Source: Streptomyces griseus (GTDB taxonomy: Bacteria > Actinomycetota > Actinomycetes > Streptomycetales > Streptomycetaceae). Taken from it: a stretch of 64,000 bases of DNA. Under the pieces are notes generated by a model that worked only from the letters and a program-made list of their open reading frames with translations, made no database searches and was not told the origin of the DNA. Shown piece after piece: positions 9,281 to 18,100 of this stretch (position 1 is the first letter of the stretch; every line of letters starts with the position of its first letter). Location: positions 62,001 through 126,000 of the forward strand of contig NZ_UAVD01000052.1 of NCBI RefSeq assembly GCF_900460065.1. Reading direction: 5' to 3'. Both the position numbers and the translations under genes were made by a program.

Positions 9281-9673
9281 GGCGGCGTACCTTCCGCATG
9301 TCCCGCCCTCAGCGGATCCCGGGCGGGACACCTTGGCGGCTACCAGTTGGTGGCGAGTGCGCGCCCCGGCGTTTACCCCCCAATCCAAGATTCTTTCGAG
9401 AGCCGGACGTCCTCCAGCTGTGGGCCGCGCGGTGCGCGGAATCAAGCCGGTCTGCCCTCGGGATCCTTGTCGTGGTCAGCCTCCGCCGGGTTGCGCAGGG
9501 GCCGAAGCGCCCCGCCGGCGCAGGGCGGCGTCCTCGTCCAGGACGCCGTGCTCGCGCTGGTCGGCGTGCAGGGCCCCGAGCTGTTCGACGGCTCACTTAT
9601 CCCGCGCGCCACGGGCCACTTCGGCCATGACCTCCGTAGCGAGGTGCGAGGGACCGTTTAAGCCCCACGGGGT
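9281..9673. other. No clear gene
   Basis: An upstream region between two minus-strand genes. It should hold the promoter of the small gene/sigma-factor pair and the 3' end of the repeat protein. I see no convincing hairpin or coding segment. Confidence 0.3.
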
Positions 9674-11302
9674 CTACGGAGCCGACGGTAGCCAAGCCGA
9701 AGGCAAGGTAACTCCCGAAGGAGGAGGTGTGCCCACGGCAGCAAGAAGCCCCTGAGGAGCCGAACCGATCGCGCCGTCGAAGGACAGGTCGCCGCTGGAG
9801 AACGTCGCGCTGCGGAAGGACACCGTGCCGCCGGAGAACGTCGCGCCGCGGAAGGACACGGTGCCGCCAGAGAACGTCGCGTTGCGGAAGTACACGGTGC
9901 CACTGGAGAACGTCGCGCTGCGGAAGGACACCTCACCGCCGGAGAACATCGCGTCGTCGATGTACACGGTGCCGCCGGAGAACGTCGCGCTGCGGAAGTA
10001 CACCTCACCGCCGGAGAGCATCGCGTGGCGGAAGGACACGGTGCCGCCGGAGAACGTCGCGCTGCGGAAGGACACGGTGCCGTCGGAGAACGTCGCGTCG
10101 CCGAAGGACACGGTGCCGCCGGAGAACATCGCGCCGCCGAAGGACACGTCGCCGGAGAACACCGCCTCGTCGAAGGACACGTCGCCGCCGGAGAACGTCG
10201 CGTGGCGGAAGGACACGGTGCCGCCGGAGAACGTCGCGCTGCGGAAGTACACCGTGCCGTCGGAGAACGTCGCGTCGCCGAAGGACACGGTGCCGCCGGA
10301 GAACATCGCGCCGCCGAAGGACACGTCGCCGGAGAACACCGCCTCGTCGAAGGACACGTCGCCGCCGGAGAACGTCGCGTGGCGGAAGGACACGGTGCCG
10401 CCGGAGAACCTCGCGTCGTCGAAGGACACGATGCCGCCGGAGAACGTCGCGCCGCTGAAAGACACGGTGCCGCCGGAGAACCTCGCGTCGTCGAAGGACA
10501 CGATGCCGCCGGAGAACGTCGCGCCGCTGAAAGACACGGTGCCGCCGGAGAACCTCGCGTCGTCGAAGGACACGATGCTGCCGGAGAACGTCGCGCCGCT
10601 GAAAGACACGGTGCCGCCGCAGAACGTCGCGCCGCGGAAGTCCATGTCGCCGTCGATGGTGACACCTGTGAGGTCCAGATCGCAGCCCTGCCAGGAGCGA
10701 TGGGTTCCCTTGGGTCGTCGGTAGTGGTCGCCGATGAGGCGCAGGATCGTGTGCCTCACCTTGCGGAAGGCCAGGTAGCGGTGGTGTTCCTCCTGATGGG
10801 CAGGATCGGTGCCGGGGTCGGGGGTGAAAGGGAGCTGGAGGTAGGCGCACAGGACGTCGATGCAGGTCTGGCGAAGGCTGTTGTCGGGGGCGTCGTCGGC
10901 GAGGCCTGCCAGTGCGTGGACGCCACCGAGTCGGACGGCTGGGGAGTCGGAGCCGAGTTTGTCGACGGCTTGGGAGAAGCGCTCGGTGTGGAGCCGGGTG
11001 GCCTCGCGGTGAGCGCCGGCTTCGTCGACGCGCTGGCGGCGGTAGGCGACGACCAGGGCGACGAGTGCACCGGCACCGGCGACCACTCCGAAGGAGAGCT
11101 TCACCAGGTCGAAGAGCGTCTTCGCGTCGAGCTTCGCGGTGGCACCGATCTCCTGGACGTCCAGCAGGACTACCAGGAAGTAGAAGACGCCGCCCGCGAC
11201 CAGGACCGCGGCGGCGAAGGCGAGGGTCAGCGCCCGGCCGACCTTCCACAGCCTTAACTCCCGGTCATTCGGGGCGGATCGGGGCCTTCGATTGGGTGTC
11301 AT
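9674..11302 (-). CDS. Membrane protein with long beta-helix repeat domain (pentapeptide-repeat-like)
   Basis: A 542-residue protein. Two membrane helices (about residues 23-48 and 66-90) are followed by a soluble segment (ERFSQAVDKLGSDSPAVRLGG) common to Streptomyces pentapeptide-repeat proteins. About 25 repeats of a 12-residue unit of type ATFSGGTVSFRx then fill residues ~205-520. The period is 12, not 5, and every unit keeps F and alternating hydrophobic residues, so a right-handed beta-helix is expected. The ATG at 11302 begins MTPNRRPRS; no good ribosome site is visible. The repeats are nearly identical at DNA level, so length probably varies between strains. The function is unknown. Confidence 0.75.
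   Translation of the reverse strand: MTPNRRPRSAPNDRELRLWKVGRALTLAFAAAVLVAGGVFYFLVVLLDVQEIGATAKLDAKTLFDLVKLSFGVVAGAGALVALVVAYRRQRVDEAGAHREATRLHTERFSQAVDKLGSDSPAVRLGGVHALAGLADDAPDNSLRQTCIDVLCAYLQLPFTPDPGTDPAHQEEHHRYLAFRKVRHTILRLIGDHYRRPKGTHRSWQGCDLDLTGVTIDGDMDFRGATFCGGTVSFSGATFSGSIVSFDDARFSGGTVSFSGATFSGGIVSFDDARFSGGTVSFSGATFSGGIVSFDDARFSGGTVSFRHATFSGGDVSFDEAVFSGDVSFGGAMFSGGTVSFGDATFSDGTVYFRSATFSGGTVSFRHATFSGGDVSFDEAVFSGDVSFGGAMFSGGTVSFGDATFSDGTVSFRSATFSGGTVSFRHAMLSGGEVYFRSATFSGGTVYIDDAMFSGGEVSFRSATFSSGTVYFRNATFSGGTVSFRGATFSGGTVSFRSATFSSGDLSFDGAIGSAPQGLLAAVGTPPPSGVTLPSAWLPSAP
10081..10624. repeat. Nested tandem duplications inside the repeat gene
   Basis: Besides the basic 36-base unit there are two larger duplications. 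A block of about 150 bases starting at 10081 recurs almost unchanged at 10258 (offset 177 bases, 59 codons). A 72-base unit is present three times in a row from about 10409. Both keep the reading frame. Confidence 0.8.
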
Positions 11303-11472
11303 GACGCTGAAGATACGGCTGGAGGATCGGCGGTTGCAGCCAGTCCAGTGTGCCGGGGCGGGAAGCCGCTGGAGTACACGGGAGGCGCATCGATCAGTCC
11401 GGGCGAACTCCTCGCCCACGATGCCGAGACCGCCGGGCAGGACGGTGACGTGGAGCCCACCGTGACGAGCCC

Positions 11473-11604
11473 GTCGACGACCCCGGCCAGATCGTGAGCG
11501 AGGGCGACAAGATCACCGTACGGATCGTCGAGGTCGACCTCGTGCGCCGCCGCCTCGCCCTGTCCGCCAAAGATCTGCCACAGAGCGGGAAACGATCTGT
11601 CTGA
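11473..11604 (+). pseudogene. S1 RNA-binding domain remnant
   Basis: A plus-strand stretch reads DEPVDDPGQIVSEGDKITV then RIVEVDLVRRRLALSAK before a stop at 11602. This is the last third of an S1/OB-fold domain (pattern V.vGd.v.vkVi.vD..r.RisLS.k). No start or upstream half exists, so it is a fragment of a translation- or RNA-related gene. Confidence 0.5.
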
Positions 11605-11672
11605 GAACGGGAAGCGATCTCCAGGCGCCTTGTACCGCACCAGGTCACCCCTACTCGGGAACGCCCCCGCCT

Positions 11673-11740
11673 GGTTTCACCGGCCCTCCGGGGTTCGGGG
11701 CCCGGGCACCTGGGCCAGGAACCGTTCTCCGCAGGACGGG
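11673..11740. repeat. Dispersed repeat R1, copy A
   Basis: About 68 bases that recur at 14259-14327 with roughly 85% identity, including a shared core GGGCCCGGGCACCTGGGCCA. On the minus strand both copies encode the same short tail (CG..FLAQVPGPRTPE.R, then a stop), so the copies may derive from the end of one gene. Confidence 0.65.
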
Positions 11741-11836
11741 GTGCAGCCATACAGGTGCCGCGCTGGTGGACGAGAGGGTGCCGCGCAGGGTCCGCAGGGC
11801 GAGGTAGCCCAGCCGGCGCAGGGTGCGGGAGGTCAT

Positions 11837-11992
11837 TCAGTGATCTTGCTCGGGGGCGCCGGAGAGCTCCAGGACGACGGGGTCGCGGTGCTGGGTGGCT
11901 GCCGTGGTGCGGGTGATGTGGCGTACCAGGCGCAGGCCCATGTCGGCCAGTGCCGCCCGGTGTTGGCGTACCGAAGGCTGGTGACCAAGCCG
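11837..11992 (-). pseudogene. Chimeric gene-tail remnant
   Basis: Bases 11959-11992 are an exact reverse-complement match to 13646-13679, inside the ArsR-like gene (encoding GLVTSLRYANT). The sequence then passes, in a different frame, into ALADMGLRLVRHITRTTAAT and a stop at 11837. This is a fusion of two gene ends, not a working gene, and marks a recombination junction. Confidence 0.5.
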
Positions 11993-12047
11993 TCACCCGG
12001 GACCTGTTCGCGGCACGTGAGGTGCGAGCGGAACTCAAGCGATGGAA

Positions 12048-12079
12048 GAAGCCGCCGGGCGCAGCCCCCCGGCGGCTTC
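12048..12079. terminator. Perfect 12-bp hairpin
   Basis: GAAGCCGCCGGG and CCCGGCGGCTTC flank an 8-base loop. It lies about 120 bases past the stop of the minus-strand secreted-protein gene and could end its transcript. Confidence 0.5.
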
Positions 12080-12202
12080 GAGATTAGGCCTGTTCAGCTC
12101 TCGTCGGTCACATCCACGCCGCGCGCCGCAGGTACGCCTTGCTTGGTCTGTAGGCGTGTCGGTCCCGGCGGACGTTCAGAACGGCGAGGGGTGTGGTGTT
12201 GA

Positions 12203-12508
12203 TCAGCATTCGTAGGCGTAGTTCGCCCGGCCCTTGCCCGCGTCCCAGTAGATGTTGCGCGAAGAACCCGCGTTGATCGTGATGCAGGTGGGGTCATTGA
12301 ACCAGCCGTCGACGTCGACGGTGGCCTGGATCGTGTAGTTGCATATGTTCTTGATCTTCGCCGCGCCGGGGCTGTTGGAGACGAGCGATGCACATCCGGC
12401 CATCGGTGCGGCGGGGGCAGCAGCCGCAGGGGTGGTTCCGGTCGCCGCAAGGGCGCCAGCTGCGAGTGTCAGGGCGAGGGTCGTCAGGGTAGCGCGAGAG
12501 AGAGGCAT
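12203..12508 (-). CDS. Small secreted four-cysteine protein
   Basis: A 101-residue protein with a clear Sec signal peptide (basic MPLSRAT start, hydrophobic core, likely cleavage after an Ala-rich AAAA segment near residue 35). The mature part has four cysteines spaced C-16-C-18-C-25-C and ends ANYAYEC. That spacing is close to the tendamistat family of Streptomyces alpha-amylase inhibitors (C-15-C-17-C-27-C), which is also a small secreted beta-barrel, but the inhibitory Trp-Arg-Tyr motif is absent. The ATG at 12508 has AAGGGA eight bases upstream. It is secreted; function is unknown. Confidence 0.7.
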   Translation of the reverse strand: MPLSRATLTTLALTLAAGALAATGTTPAAAAPAAPMAGCASLVSNSPGAAKIKNICNYTIQATVDVDGWFNDPTCITINAGSSRNIYWDAGKGRANYAYEC

Positions 12509-12743
12509 TCTTCGTATCCCTTTCAGTGGTTTGGTCGGTGTACGCGCCCCGCTCAGCACGCATGACTTCGCGATAGGTTCTGAGCGGGTTTGTTAGCTTT
12601 TCCGGATGCCCGGAAGGGAAGCTCCGGCTTCCAGCCACGCCAAGGGTCTCTGTCCGTGAACCACCTCGACAACGACCATCGGGTGTAGCCGAATGTCCCT
12701 GGTTGCCAAGCGTTGCGCTCCGGAAAAGGGCATCGGGGGTCGT

Positions 12744-13808
12744 ATGTTACGTATCCACTTCACTGCGCAGGATCTCGCACGAGTAGTGCTCGCGCACAAC
12801 GACGCCCTGCCAGTGAGCGAGGCGGTTATGAGTCTGCAGGTGTTGCGGCGCGGCTCAGGCCTGCTGCTCCCGGGGTGGCGACGGCACGTTCTTGATCATC
12901 TGCCAGCCCAGGCATCACTGTTGGGATGCCTGGTACCGGCCTCCGGATGGATTCCGGACTTCCTTACCCCCAGCAATCACGCGTCCCCGGCTGGCGGAGC
13001 ATTTGAGGTAATACGCGCTACTCCGCGCAGCCGCCTTGGGCCTGAGCTGCGCCACCTGTCTCACCGTCGCCTACCACCCTGGGTGGGCCAGCTGGCGGAT
13101 GGGGACCGCGAGACGCTCAATGCGGTCTCTGACGCCCTGGCGGCGTACTACGACATCGCTGTAACACCCGTTGCGGATCGTATGCGGACCATACTGGACG
13201 CGGATCGCGTCCAGCGGGTGCACACCATGGCCCGCGCTGGCGTCGGTGCGGTTCTGGCTGGGCTGCATCCGCAGGTTCGCTGGCGGGAACCGGTGTTAGA
13301 GCTCCCTGGACGAGGCGAGGTCGACTTCCATCTAGAGGGCCGCGGACTCCTCCTGTGTGCCCACGTCTTCTGTGGCCCGCAGCCCCGAGCCCTGCTCAAT
13401 AACGTCGACACTCCCGTCCTGGTGTATTCACCCGTCCGGAGTCTCCAGATCGGGGAGCTGGCAGCAGAGCGATCCTCCGACACCAAGTGCTCGCCAGCGG
13501 CTCTGGAGGCACTTCTAGGTCGCACCCGGGCAGCCGTCCTGCATGCCCTCGCAGACCCGGCCGGCCATACCACCAAACAACTAGCCCTTCGCCTGGGCAT
13601 CTCCCCGGCCTCCGCGTCTGAGCACGCCTCTGCACTGCGGGCCGTCGGCTTGGTCACCAGCCTTCGGTACGCCAACACCGTGCGGCACACCGTTACCCGT
13701 TTGGGAACCAGCCTCCTTGTGACCGGGAACGCCAAGACGGCCGCTGCTGCCCCGACCAACGAGCCACCAGCCCCCGCCAGGCACGGAATAAGCCAGCAGG
13801 ATCGGTGA
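12744..13808 (+). CDS. ArsR-like winged-helix transcriptional regulator
   Basis: A 354-residue protein. The start MLRIHFTAQDLARVV is typical of a Streptomyces family whose last ~90 residues are an ArsR-type winged helix. Here that part is ALADPAGHTTKQLALRLGI, then SPASASEHASALRAVGLVTS, then a wing with RH and a C-terminal VTRLG. The first 250 residues are a conserved helical region of unknown ligand. ATG 12744 has GGGGG just upstream; an earlier ATG at 12693 adds an unrelated stretch. It is divergent from the small secreted protein gene and may control it. A fragment of a related gene lies at 11837-11992. Confidence 0.8.
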   Translation: MLRIHFTAQDLARVVLAHNDALPVSEAVMSLQVLRRGSGLLLPGWRRHVLDHLPAQASLLGCLVPASGWIPDFLTPSNHASPAGGAFEVIRATPRSRLGPELRHLSHRRLPPWVGQLADGDRETLNAVSDALAAYYDIAVTPVADRMRTILDADRVQRVHTMARAGVGAVLAGLHPQVRWREPVLELPGRGEVDFHLEGRGLLLCAHVFCGPQPRALLNNVDTPVLVYSPVRSLQIGELAAERSSDTKCSPAALEALLGRTRAAVLHALADPAGHTTKQLALRLGISPASASEHASALRAVGLVTSLRYANTVRHTVTRLGTSLLVTGNAKTAAAAPTNEPPAPARHGISQQDR

Positions 13809-13894
13809 CACGGCTCTTATCGGCACTCCCTGGCGCTCCGTGCCCCACGCTGGGCGCTACGTGTCCGTTGGCCGGTTGGAAGCAACAATTCGCA

Positions 13895-14239
13895 ATGGGC
13901 GAGAGGAGTGGCGGCCGGCACCGGTCGGTGGCCGTGGCCGAGGAACTCGCCGACCGGCTGCGCGACGCCGATGTCGGCGTGGAGACCGAGCACCGGCACA
14001 TCGACCGGCCGATCCTGCCCGGCGTGGCAGGAGGGCTGCTGAGCGATCACGAACTCGCCGTGCTCCGCCTCTTCGCCCGGGGCCGCAGGCAAGTGGAGAT
14101 CGCCGAGGACTTGAGGATCAGTCCGGAGACGGTGGGGCGCCTGCTGCACCGGACACGGATCGTTCTCCGGGCACGGACGCTCGCGCACGCTGTCGCTCTC
14201 GGCGGGGAGCTCGGTCTTCTGGAACGGCCGAGCAGCTGA
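13895..14239 (+). CDS. LuxR-type HTH protein
   Basis: About 114 residues. The C-terminal half is a LuxR/GerE-type helix-turn-helix: LSDHELAVLRLFARGRRQVE, then IAEDLRISPETVGRLLHRTR, then a final helix AHAVALGGELGLL. The usual receiver domain is missing, so the protein is an orphan DNA-binding unit. The ATG at 13895 has no strong ribosome site. An earlier frame start (13805) would overlap the ArsR-like gene by four bases and suggests coupling. Confidence 0.6.
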   Translation: MGERSGGRHRSVAVAEELADRLRDADVGVETEHRHIDRPILPGVAGGLLSDHELAVLRLFARGRRQVEIAEDLRISPETVGRLLHRTRIVLRARTLAHAVALGGELGLLERPSS

Positions 14240-14258
14240 CCCCCTCCCGCCCGCGCCG

Positions 14259-14327
14259 GGGTTCACCGGTCCTCCGGAGTTCGGGGCCCGGGCACCTGGG
14301 CCAGAAACTGTTTTCCGCAGGGCGGGA
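14259..14327. repeat. Dispersed repeat R1, copy B
   Basis: Second copy of the ~68-base repeat at 11673-11740. It begins 20 bases after the stop of the LuxR-like gene. It can fold into short GC hairpins and may act as a terminator. On the minus strand it ends a short frame CGKQFLAQVPGPRTPEDR. Confidence 0.65.
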
Positions 14328-14814
14328 TCCCAGCGCTGCGCCGCCCTGCACGGGCGTGCCCTGGGCCGCCAGGCCGGGAGCGAGTCATGGCGGGCCCGCC
14401 ACCTCCACCCGCGAACCCGGCCGCGCTTCCACCCGATGAACAGTGCGACCCGGTCAGCCCCACGAAATTCAGAAAAGAGCGGCTACGCATTCTCCGGTAG
14501 ACACAAAAGTGCGAGCCGAAAAGGCTTGATAATTGCAACCTGGCAGGAAAATCCGCCGAAATTCATGGTGTCGGAGAGGGTCTTGCCTCGCCGGGATCGC
14601 TGACGGCCCTGCCGATCGGCCCGCCGAGATCTGCCTTCCCGCTCTTCCGTTCGATGCGGTCCGGTCCCTCTGGGAGAGGGCCAGGCCGTCGGCATCGGCC
14701 GGGAGGACCGGCCGTTCCTCGGGCGTCCCTGCGGCGCCCCGGCGCGGGAATCCGAGCGGACCGGCTTCCGGCGCCGCGCTTGATGGATACGGAACGTACC
14801 GGCATGATCACGGG
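14328..14814. other. No clear gene
   Basis: Frames are open but none has a recognisable domain. A lower-GC stretch around 14455-14570 differs from its surroundings and may be a promoter region or an old junction. Confidence 0.3.
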
Positions 14815-15364
14815 ATGAGCGGCAGGGCCTGGGACAGGAAGAAGCAGCAGCTCATCGAACACCCCCGCAAGGGGGCCGAGATGGAGACCGGTCTCGCCCG
14901 CGGCCCGTACGGCGTCGCGGGCAGGATCTGCGGCCGCTACGAGTGCCGGTACTGCGGCCAGGACCTGGTTGCACGGAACCTGAGCCCGACGTCGCCCCGC
15001 CGGGCCCGCGACCCGGAGACCGGGGACGAGGGGGCACCGCCGACCGCCGGGCAGCCGCCCGCCGGGCATCGTGGACACCGTCGTACGCGACTTCCAGAAT
15101 ACCTACGCACAAGCCCCCGCACAGGAAGACCTGGCCCGCCTGCTCACCCTTGTTCTGAACAGCCGGGACCTCCCCGATGCCGACCGCGAGGAGGCGGCCG
15201 GCGCGGTCCACGACCTGGCCCGCATCACTGCCGGGCCGGAGCCGGATACCGCCACCGCCCGCACCCGCCTCCAGCGGCTTCGCGAACTTCTCACCGCCGG
15301 GGCCGATATCACCCAGCCCGCGCTGGCCATCGTGACGTCGGTGGCGGGGATGCTGGGGGCGTGA
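14815..15364 (+). pseudogene. Unknown protein with Cys motif, probable frameshift
   Basis: From ATG 14815 the frame gives MSGRAWDRKKQQLIEHPRKG and a zinc-type segment CGRYECRYCGQDL. Near 15062-15068 one base too many shifts it: removing one base would run PPAG on into IVDTVVRDFQNTYAQ in the next frame, which continues as a helical, acidic domain to a stop at 15364. The downstream half could instead be a separate gene starting at GTG 15071. No family is recognised. Confidence 0.4.
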
Positions 15365-15454
15365 CAGCGAGCTCCAGGGATGCACTGCGGAGACAGCCCG
15401 GCGTCCCTTGGCGGAGTTCTGATGACGGGCGATGCGCCCGGTCGGCGCTGAAAC

Positions 15455-16075
15455 TCAGGGCAGCCCCACGAGGCCCCACCCACGGCGAGCGGCCTCCGTG
15501 ACCACCGCGCCCCATTCCCGCAGAAGGGCAACGAAGCCCTCGAAGGTGTCCGGGCGGCCCGCCCAGCCCTCGCACTCGACAGCGAACGGGCCGCTCAACT
15601 TCTCCAGGTACAGCTCCATCCGTTCCCAGGCCCGAGCCTTCCCCGCCACCGCCTCCGGCAGACAGACCAGAAGGACATTCGGGTGCCAGCGGTCGGCGGC
15701 AGCCGGGAAAGCTCCGACGCCGACCGGCGCCGGAGCGTCGGCCTGGTCCCCGTCCCAGATCAGACCTTCGAGGAAGCTGTCCATCACCTCACGCACGGGC
15801 GGGCCGACGAGCGGACGCATGTCAGCCCATGCGGCACCCGCGCGGACATGCGGCATGTGGGCGCCGGTGGTGGTGAGGAACCTGTATACGGCGCACCACG
15901 CCGGTGCTTGTCCAGGAGGCCAGAGCCAGCCGTGGGCCCGCTCGGCCCCGCCGTCGTACACGTCGCTCAGCTCGCCCGGCCAAGCCAAGTCCTCAAGCCG
16001 TCCGATCCGGTGCTCGACAGGGACGGTGCCCAACTGCCCCCAGTCCACCATGAACACCGTGAGGTCCATACCCAT
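15455..16075 (-). CDS. Conserved hypothetical protein
   Basis: A 206-residue cytoplasmic protein starting MGMDLTVFMVDWGQLGTVPV, with no signal peptide or membrane segment. It is rich in tryptophan and proline (HGWLWPPGQAPAWC, RWHPNVLLVCLPE) and reads like a compact alpha/beta protein. I do not recognise a catalytic motif, but codon use and frame length look like a genuine gene. It stands alone on the minus strand upstream of a terminator-like hairpin. Confidence 0.65.
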   Translation of the reverse strand: MGMDLTVFMVDWGQLGTVPVEHRIGRLEDLAWPGELSDVYDGGAERAHGWLWPPGQAPAWCAVYRFLTTTGAHMPHVRAGAAWADMRPLVGPPVREVMDSFLEGLIWDGDQADAPAPVGVGAFPAAADRWHPNVLLVCLPEAVAGKARAWERMELYLEKLSGPFAVECEGWAGRPDTFEGFVALLREWGAVVTEAARRGWGLVGLP

Positions 16076-16201
16076 GGAGGCAGCATAGGAAAGGGTGCAG
16101 GCCTCGTCGCGTACGGGTCCGGCGGCTGACCGGCCAGAGCAGGGACGCCCGGCATGTAGGCGGGCGCTCCGGCGGCGGGAGGGTACAGGGTGGAGAGCGG
16201 A

Positions 16202-16239
16202 GCCCGTCCGGGCGCCCTTCGCACGTCGACCGGACGGGC
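16202..16239 (-). terminator. Hairpin terminator
   Basis: A perfect 10-bp stem (GCCCGTCCGG with CCGGACGGGC) lies 34 bases past the stop of the minus-strand gene 16273-16530. Confidence 0.65.
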
Positions 16240-16272
16240 CGACCACTTCCCCGCACCCCGCCGCCCGGGCCT

Positions 16273-16530
16273 CTACGTGACGCGGACTCGCAGCACGTAC
16301 CGTGCGCCGGACCGGATCGCCTCCGCCTGCTCCCGCAGATCCGCGTCGGTGAACCCGAGCAGCGCTTCATCCGCGGCCTGGCGCAGCAGCGGCAGGATCT
16401 CCGGGACCGGCTTTCCCCGGTAGGTGTCGGCCAGCTTGGCGAACGCCTCCTGGTAGGGGCGCGCCGGGGTGCCGGTGCGGTCGGTGAGGAGCCGCCCCAG
16501 ATCCCGGCTGCTCACGTTGATCTCGCCCAT
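16273..16530 (-). CDS. Hypothetical helical protein
   Basis: An 85-residue acidic, mostly helical protein starting MGEINVSSRDLGRLLTDRTG. No domain is recognised. The ATG at 16530 gives the only compact start, and the gene is bracketed by two strong hairpins, so it is a separate transcription unit. Confidence 0.5.
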   Translation of the reverse strand: MGEINVSSRDLGRLLTDRTGTPARPYQEAFAKLADTYRGKPVPEILPLLRQAADEALLGFTDADLREQAEAIRSGARYVLRVRVT

Positions 16531-16606
16531 GTGCCCGCTCCGCTCGCTTACCGGCCCCGGCCGCCCCGGCACCTGTCTTCGACCGTACGAGCGGGGACTG
16601 ACAATC

Positions 16607-16633
16607 CCGCCCGGCACCTGCGGTGCCGGGCGG
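16607..16633 (-). terminator. Perfect 12-bp hairpin terminator
   Basis: CCGCCCGGCACC and GGTGCCGGGCGG around a 3-base loop, 57 bases past the stop of the secreted HNH gene. Confidence 0.75.
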
Positions 16634-16689
16634 ACGCGGTCGCCCCGGAGGGCGGCCCGGCGGAGCGGGCGCTCGCGAGTGCGAGCGGG

Positions 16690-17361
16690 TCAGGCGGCCG
16701 GGGTGTAGCGGACGATGGTGTCCTCGCACGGGCCGTCGGCGTAGACCTTCAGCGCTTCGAGCTCGCGGTCATCCGCGGTGAGCTGCCAGCGGAGCTTGGT
16801 CGACACCCACTCCGCGACGTACCGGCACTCGGCGTCCGGGGACGGCGGCATCCAGTCCGCCGGGTCCTGATCCGACTTCTGCCGGTTGGAGCGGGCCGTC
16901 ACCGCGACGAGCGAGACGTGCGCCCCCTGGTCGTTCGCGTACGCCTCCCGCCGCGCCGCCGTCCAGGCGGAGGCGCCGGAGTCCCACGCTTCGGCCAGCG
17001 GCACCATGTGGTCGATGTCCAGAGACCCGGCGCTGGTGACCTCCTGGCCGTCGTAATAGCTGATCCAGGTGCCGCCGGTCAGCTTGCAGCCGGCCCCCAC
17101 GGCCGGGGCGACGACCGCTTCGGAGATGAGGACCTCAGCGCGGGTGTTGCACCCGTCCGAAGCGTTGTCGCCGGAGTTCCAGTGCTTGAAGGACGAGCGG
17201 GTGTAGCCGGTGCGGTCCTCCTCTGTGACCTGCACCAGACCGACCGCGTCGGCCAGCGTCGTCACCTCAGCCGCAGGAGCGGCCTGAGCGGCGGGAGCGG
17301 AGAGAAACGGGACAAGGGCGAGGGAAAGCGCGCTGAAACCGCGCACAAGGTTCTTGATCAC
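16690..17361 (-). CDS. Secreted HNH-family nuclease (DUF1524-like)
   Basis: About 223 residues. The N-terminus is a Sec signal peptide (VIKNLVRGFSALSLALVPFL, likely cut after AAQA). The mature domain has the HNH core DIDHMVPLAEAWDSGA, an upstream CNTRAEVL, and a downstream DQGAHVSLVAVTARSNRQK segment, as in the extracellular nucleases related to the GmrSD C-terminal domain. It should cut DNA or RNA outside the cell with a metal ion. GTG 17361 is chosen because the same GTG-ATC-AAG-AAC start is kept in a second, interrupted copy near 18995. Confidence 0.85.
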   Translation of the reverse strand: MIKNLVRGFSALSLALVPFLSAPAAQAAPAAEVTTLADAVGLVQVTEEDRTGYTRSSFKHWNSGDNASDGCNTRAEVLISEAVVAPAVGAGCKLTGGTWISYYDGQEVTSAGSLDIDHMVPLAEAWDSGASAWTAARREAYANDQGAHVSLVAVTARSNRQKSDQDPADWMPPSPDAECRYVAEWVSTKLRWQLTADDRELEALKVYADGPCEDTIVRYTPAA

Positions 17362-17548
17362 CAACGCGTTCTACCGGCCCCACCCGCTCTCCACGAAGCC
17401 GCAGAACCTCACGTCACCCGCGCGGGGGAGAAGGTTCACCGCAGGAACGCTTCCGCAGCCCGCCGCTCCACACTCAGCAGCCCCGTCCTCTCAGACGTCA
17501 GCTCGAACCGGACTGCCCTGTGCAATCAGGCTGCCGACACTGACGGTT

Positions 17549-18004
17549 CTATGGTGCGAGGTCCATCGGGTCACCGGCTGCCTCTGTGCCCCGCCAGGTC
17601 TTGTCGGCGGCTCGCCACCCGGCGCGCGCATGGGTCCAGGGCAGGGAGTCGATGGGGTGGTGGCGTGAGTGTAGGAGTACCGCGCGAAGGGCGATGAGCC
17701 CCGGGCCGGCGTCCGGTCGGACGGGTACTCCCGCAGCGAGCTCCTTCGCCGTGGGGAGGGGCGGGCGGTCGATGTAGACGTTCTGCGGTCCTGCTCCGAT
17801 CAGCCACAGCAGTATCCCGTTGCTCACCTCCTGCGCGCACTCGGCGTCGATGTCGTCGGGACCGAGCGGGTTGACGAATTCGAAGCCGAGCCGCCGGTCC
17901 GGGAGCGGCTCGAAGTCCACGGTAAATACCGCGAAGCCGCCCATGCAGCTGGGCCGGGTGTAGCGGACGTGGACGTCGCGGCGGGCTTCGGCGGGGAATC
18001 GCAT
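17549..18004 (-). CDS. Conserved hypothetical protein
   Basis: A 151-residue protein with an N-terminal beta-rich segment (RRDVHVRYTRPSCMGGFAVF) and a following EFVNPLGPDDIDAE. It ends with Trp-rich sequence. There is no signal peptide or membrane helix. I do not recognise the family. It stands between the intact secreted HNH gene and an IS element whose other flank carries the start of a second HNH gene, so it may have been next to that copy before the insertion. Confidence 0.6.
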   Translation of the reverse strand: MRFPAEARRDVHVRYTRPSCMGGFAVFTVDFEPLPDRRLGFEFVNPLGPDDIDAECAQEVSNGILLWLIGAGPQNVYIDRPPLPTAKELAAGVPVRPDAGPGLIALRAVLLHSRHHPIDSLPWTHARAGWRAADKTWRGTEAAGDPMDLAP

Positions 18005-18100
18005 GCCGGAAGCGTGCCCGCCCTGCGGACGCCAGGGCAACAGGATTCGGACTGGGGGTGCCCTGGCGGGATCTGCTCGGCCTAGGGGGCGTTTTGTCGA

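Noticed and set aside
9727..11257. Long plus-strand frames opposite the repeat protein
   Set aside because: They are low-complexity shadows (Arg-rich or Pro/Glu-rich) of the minus-strand 12-residue repeats and have no start signals.
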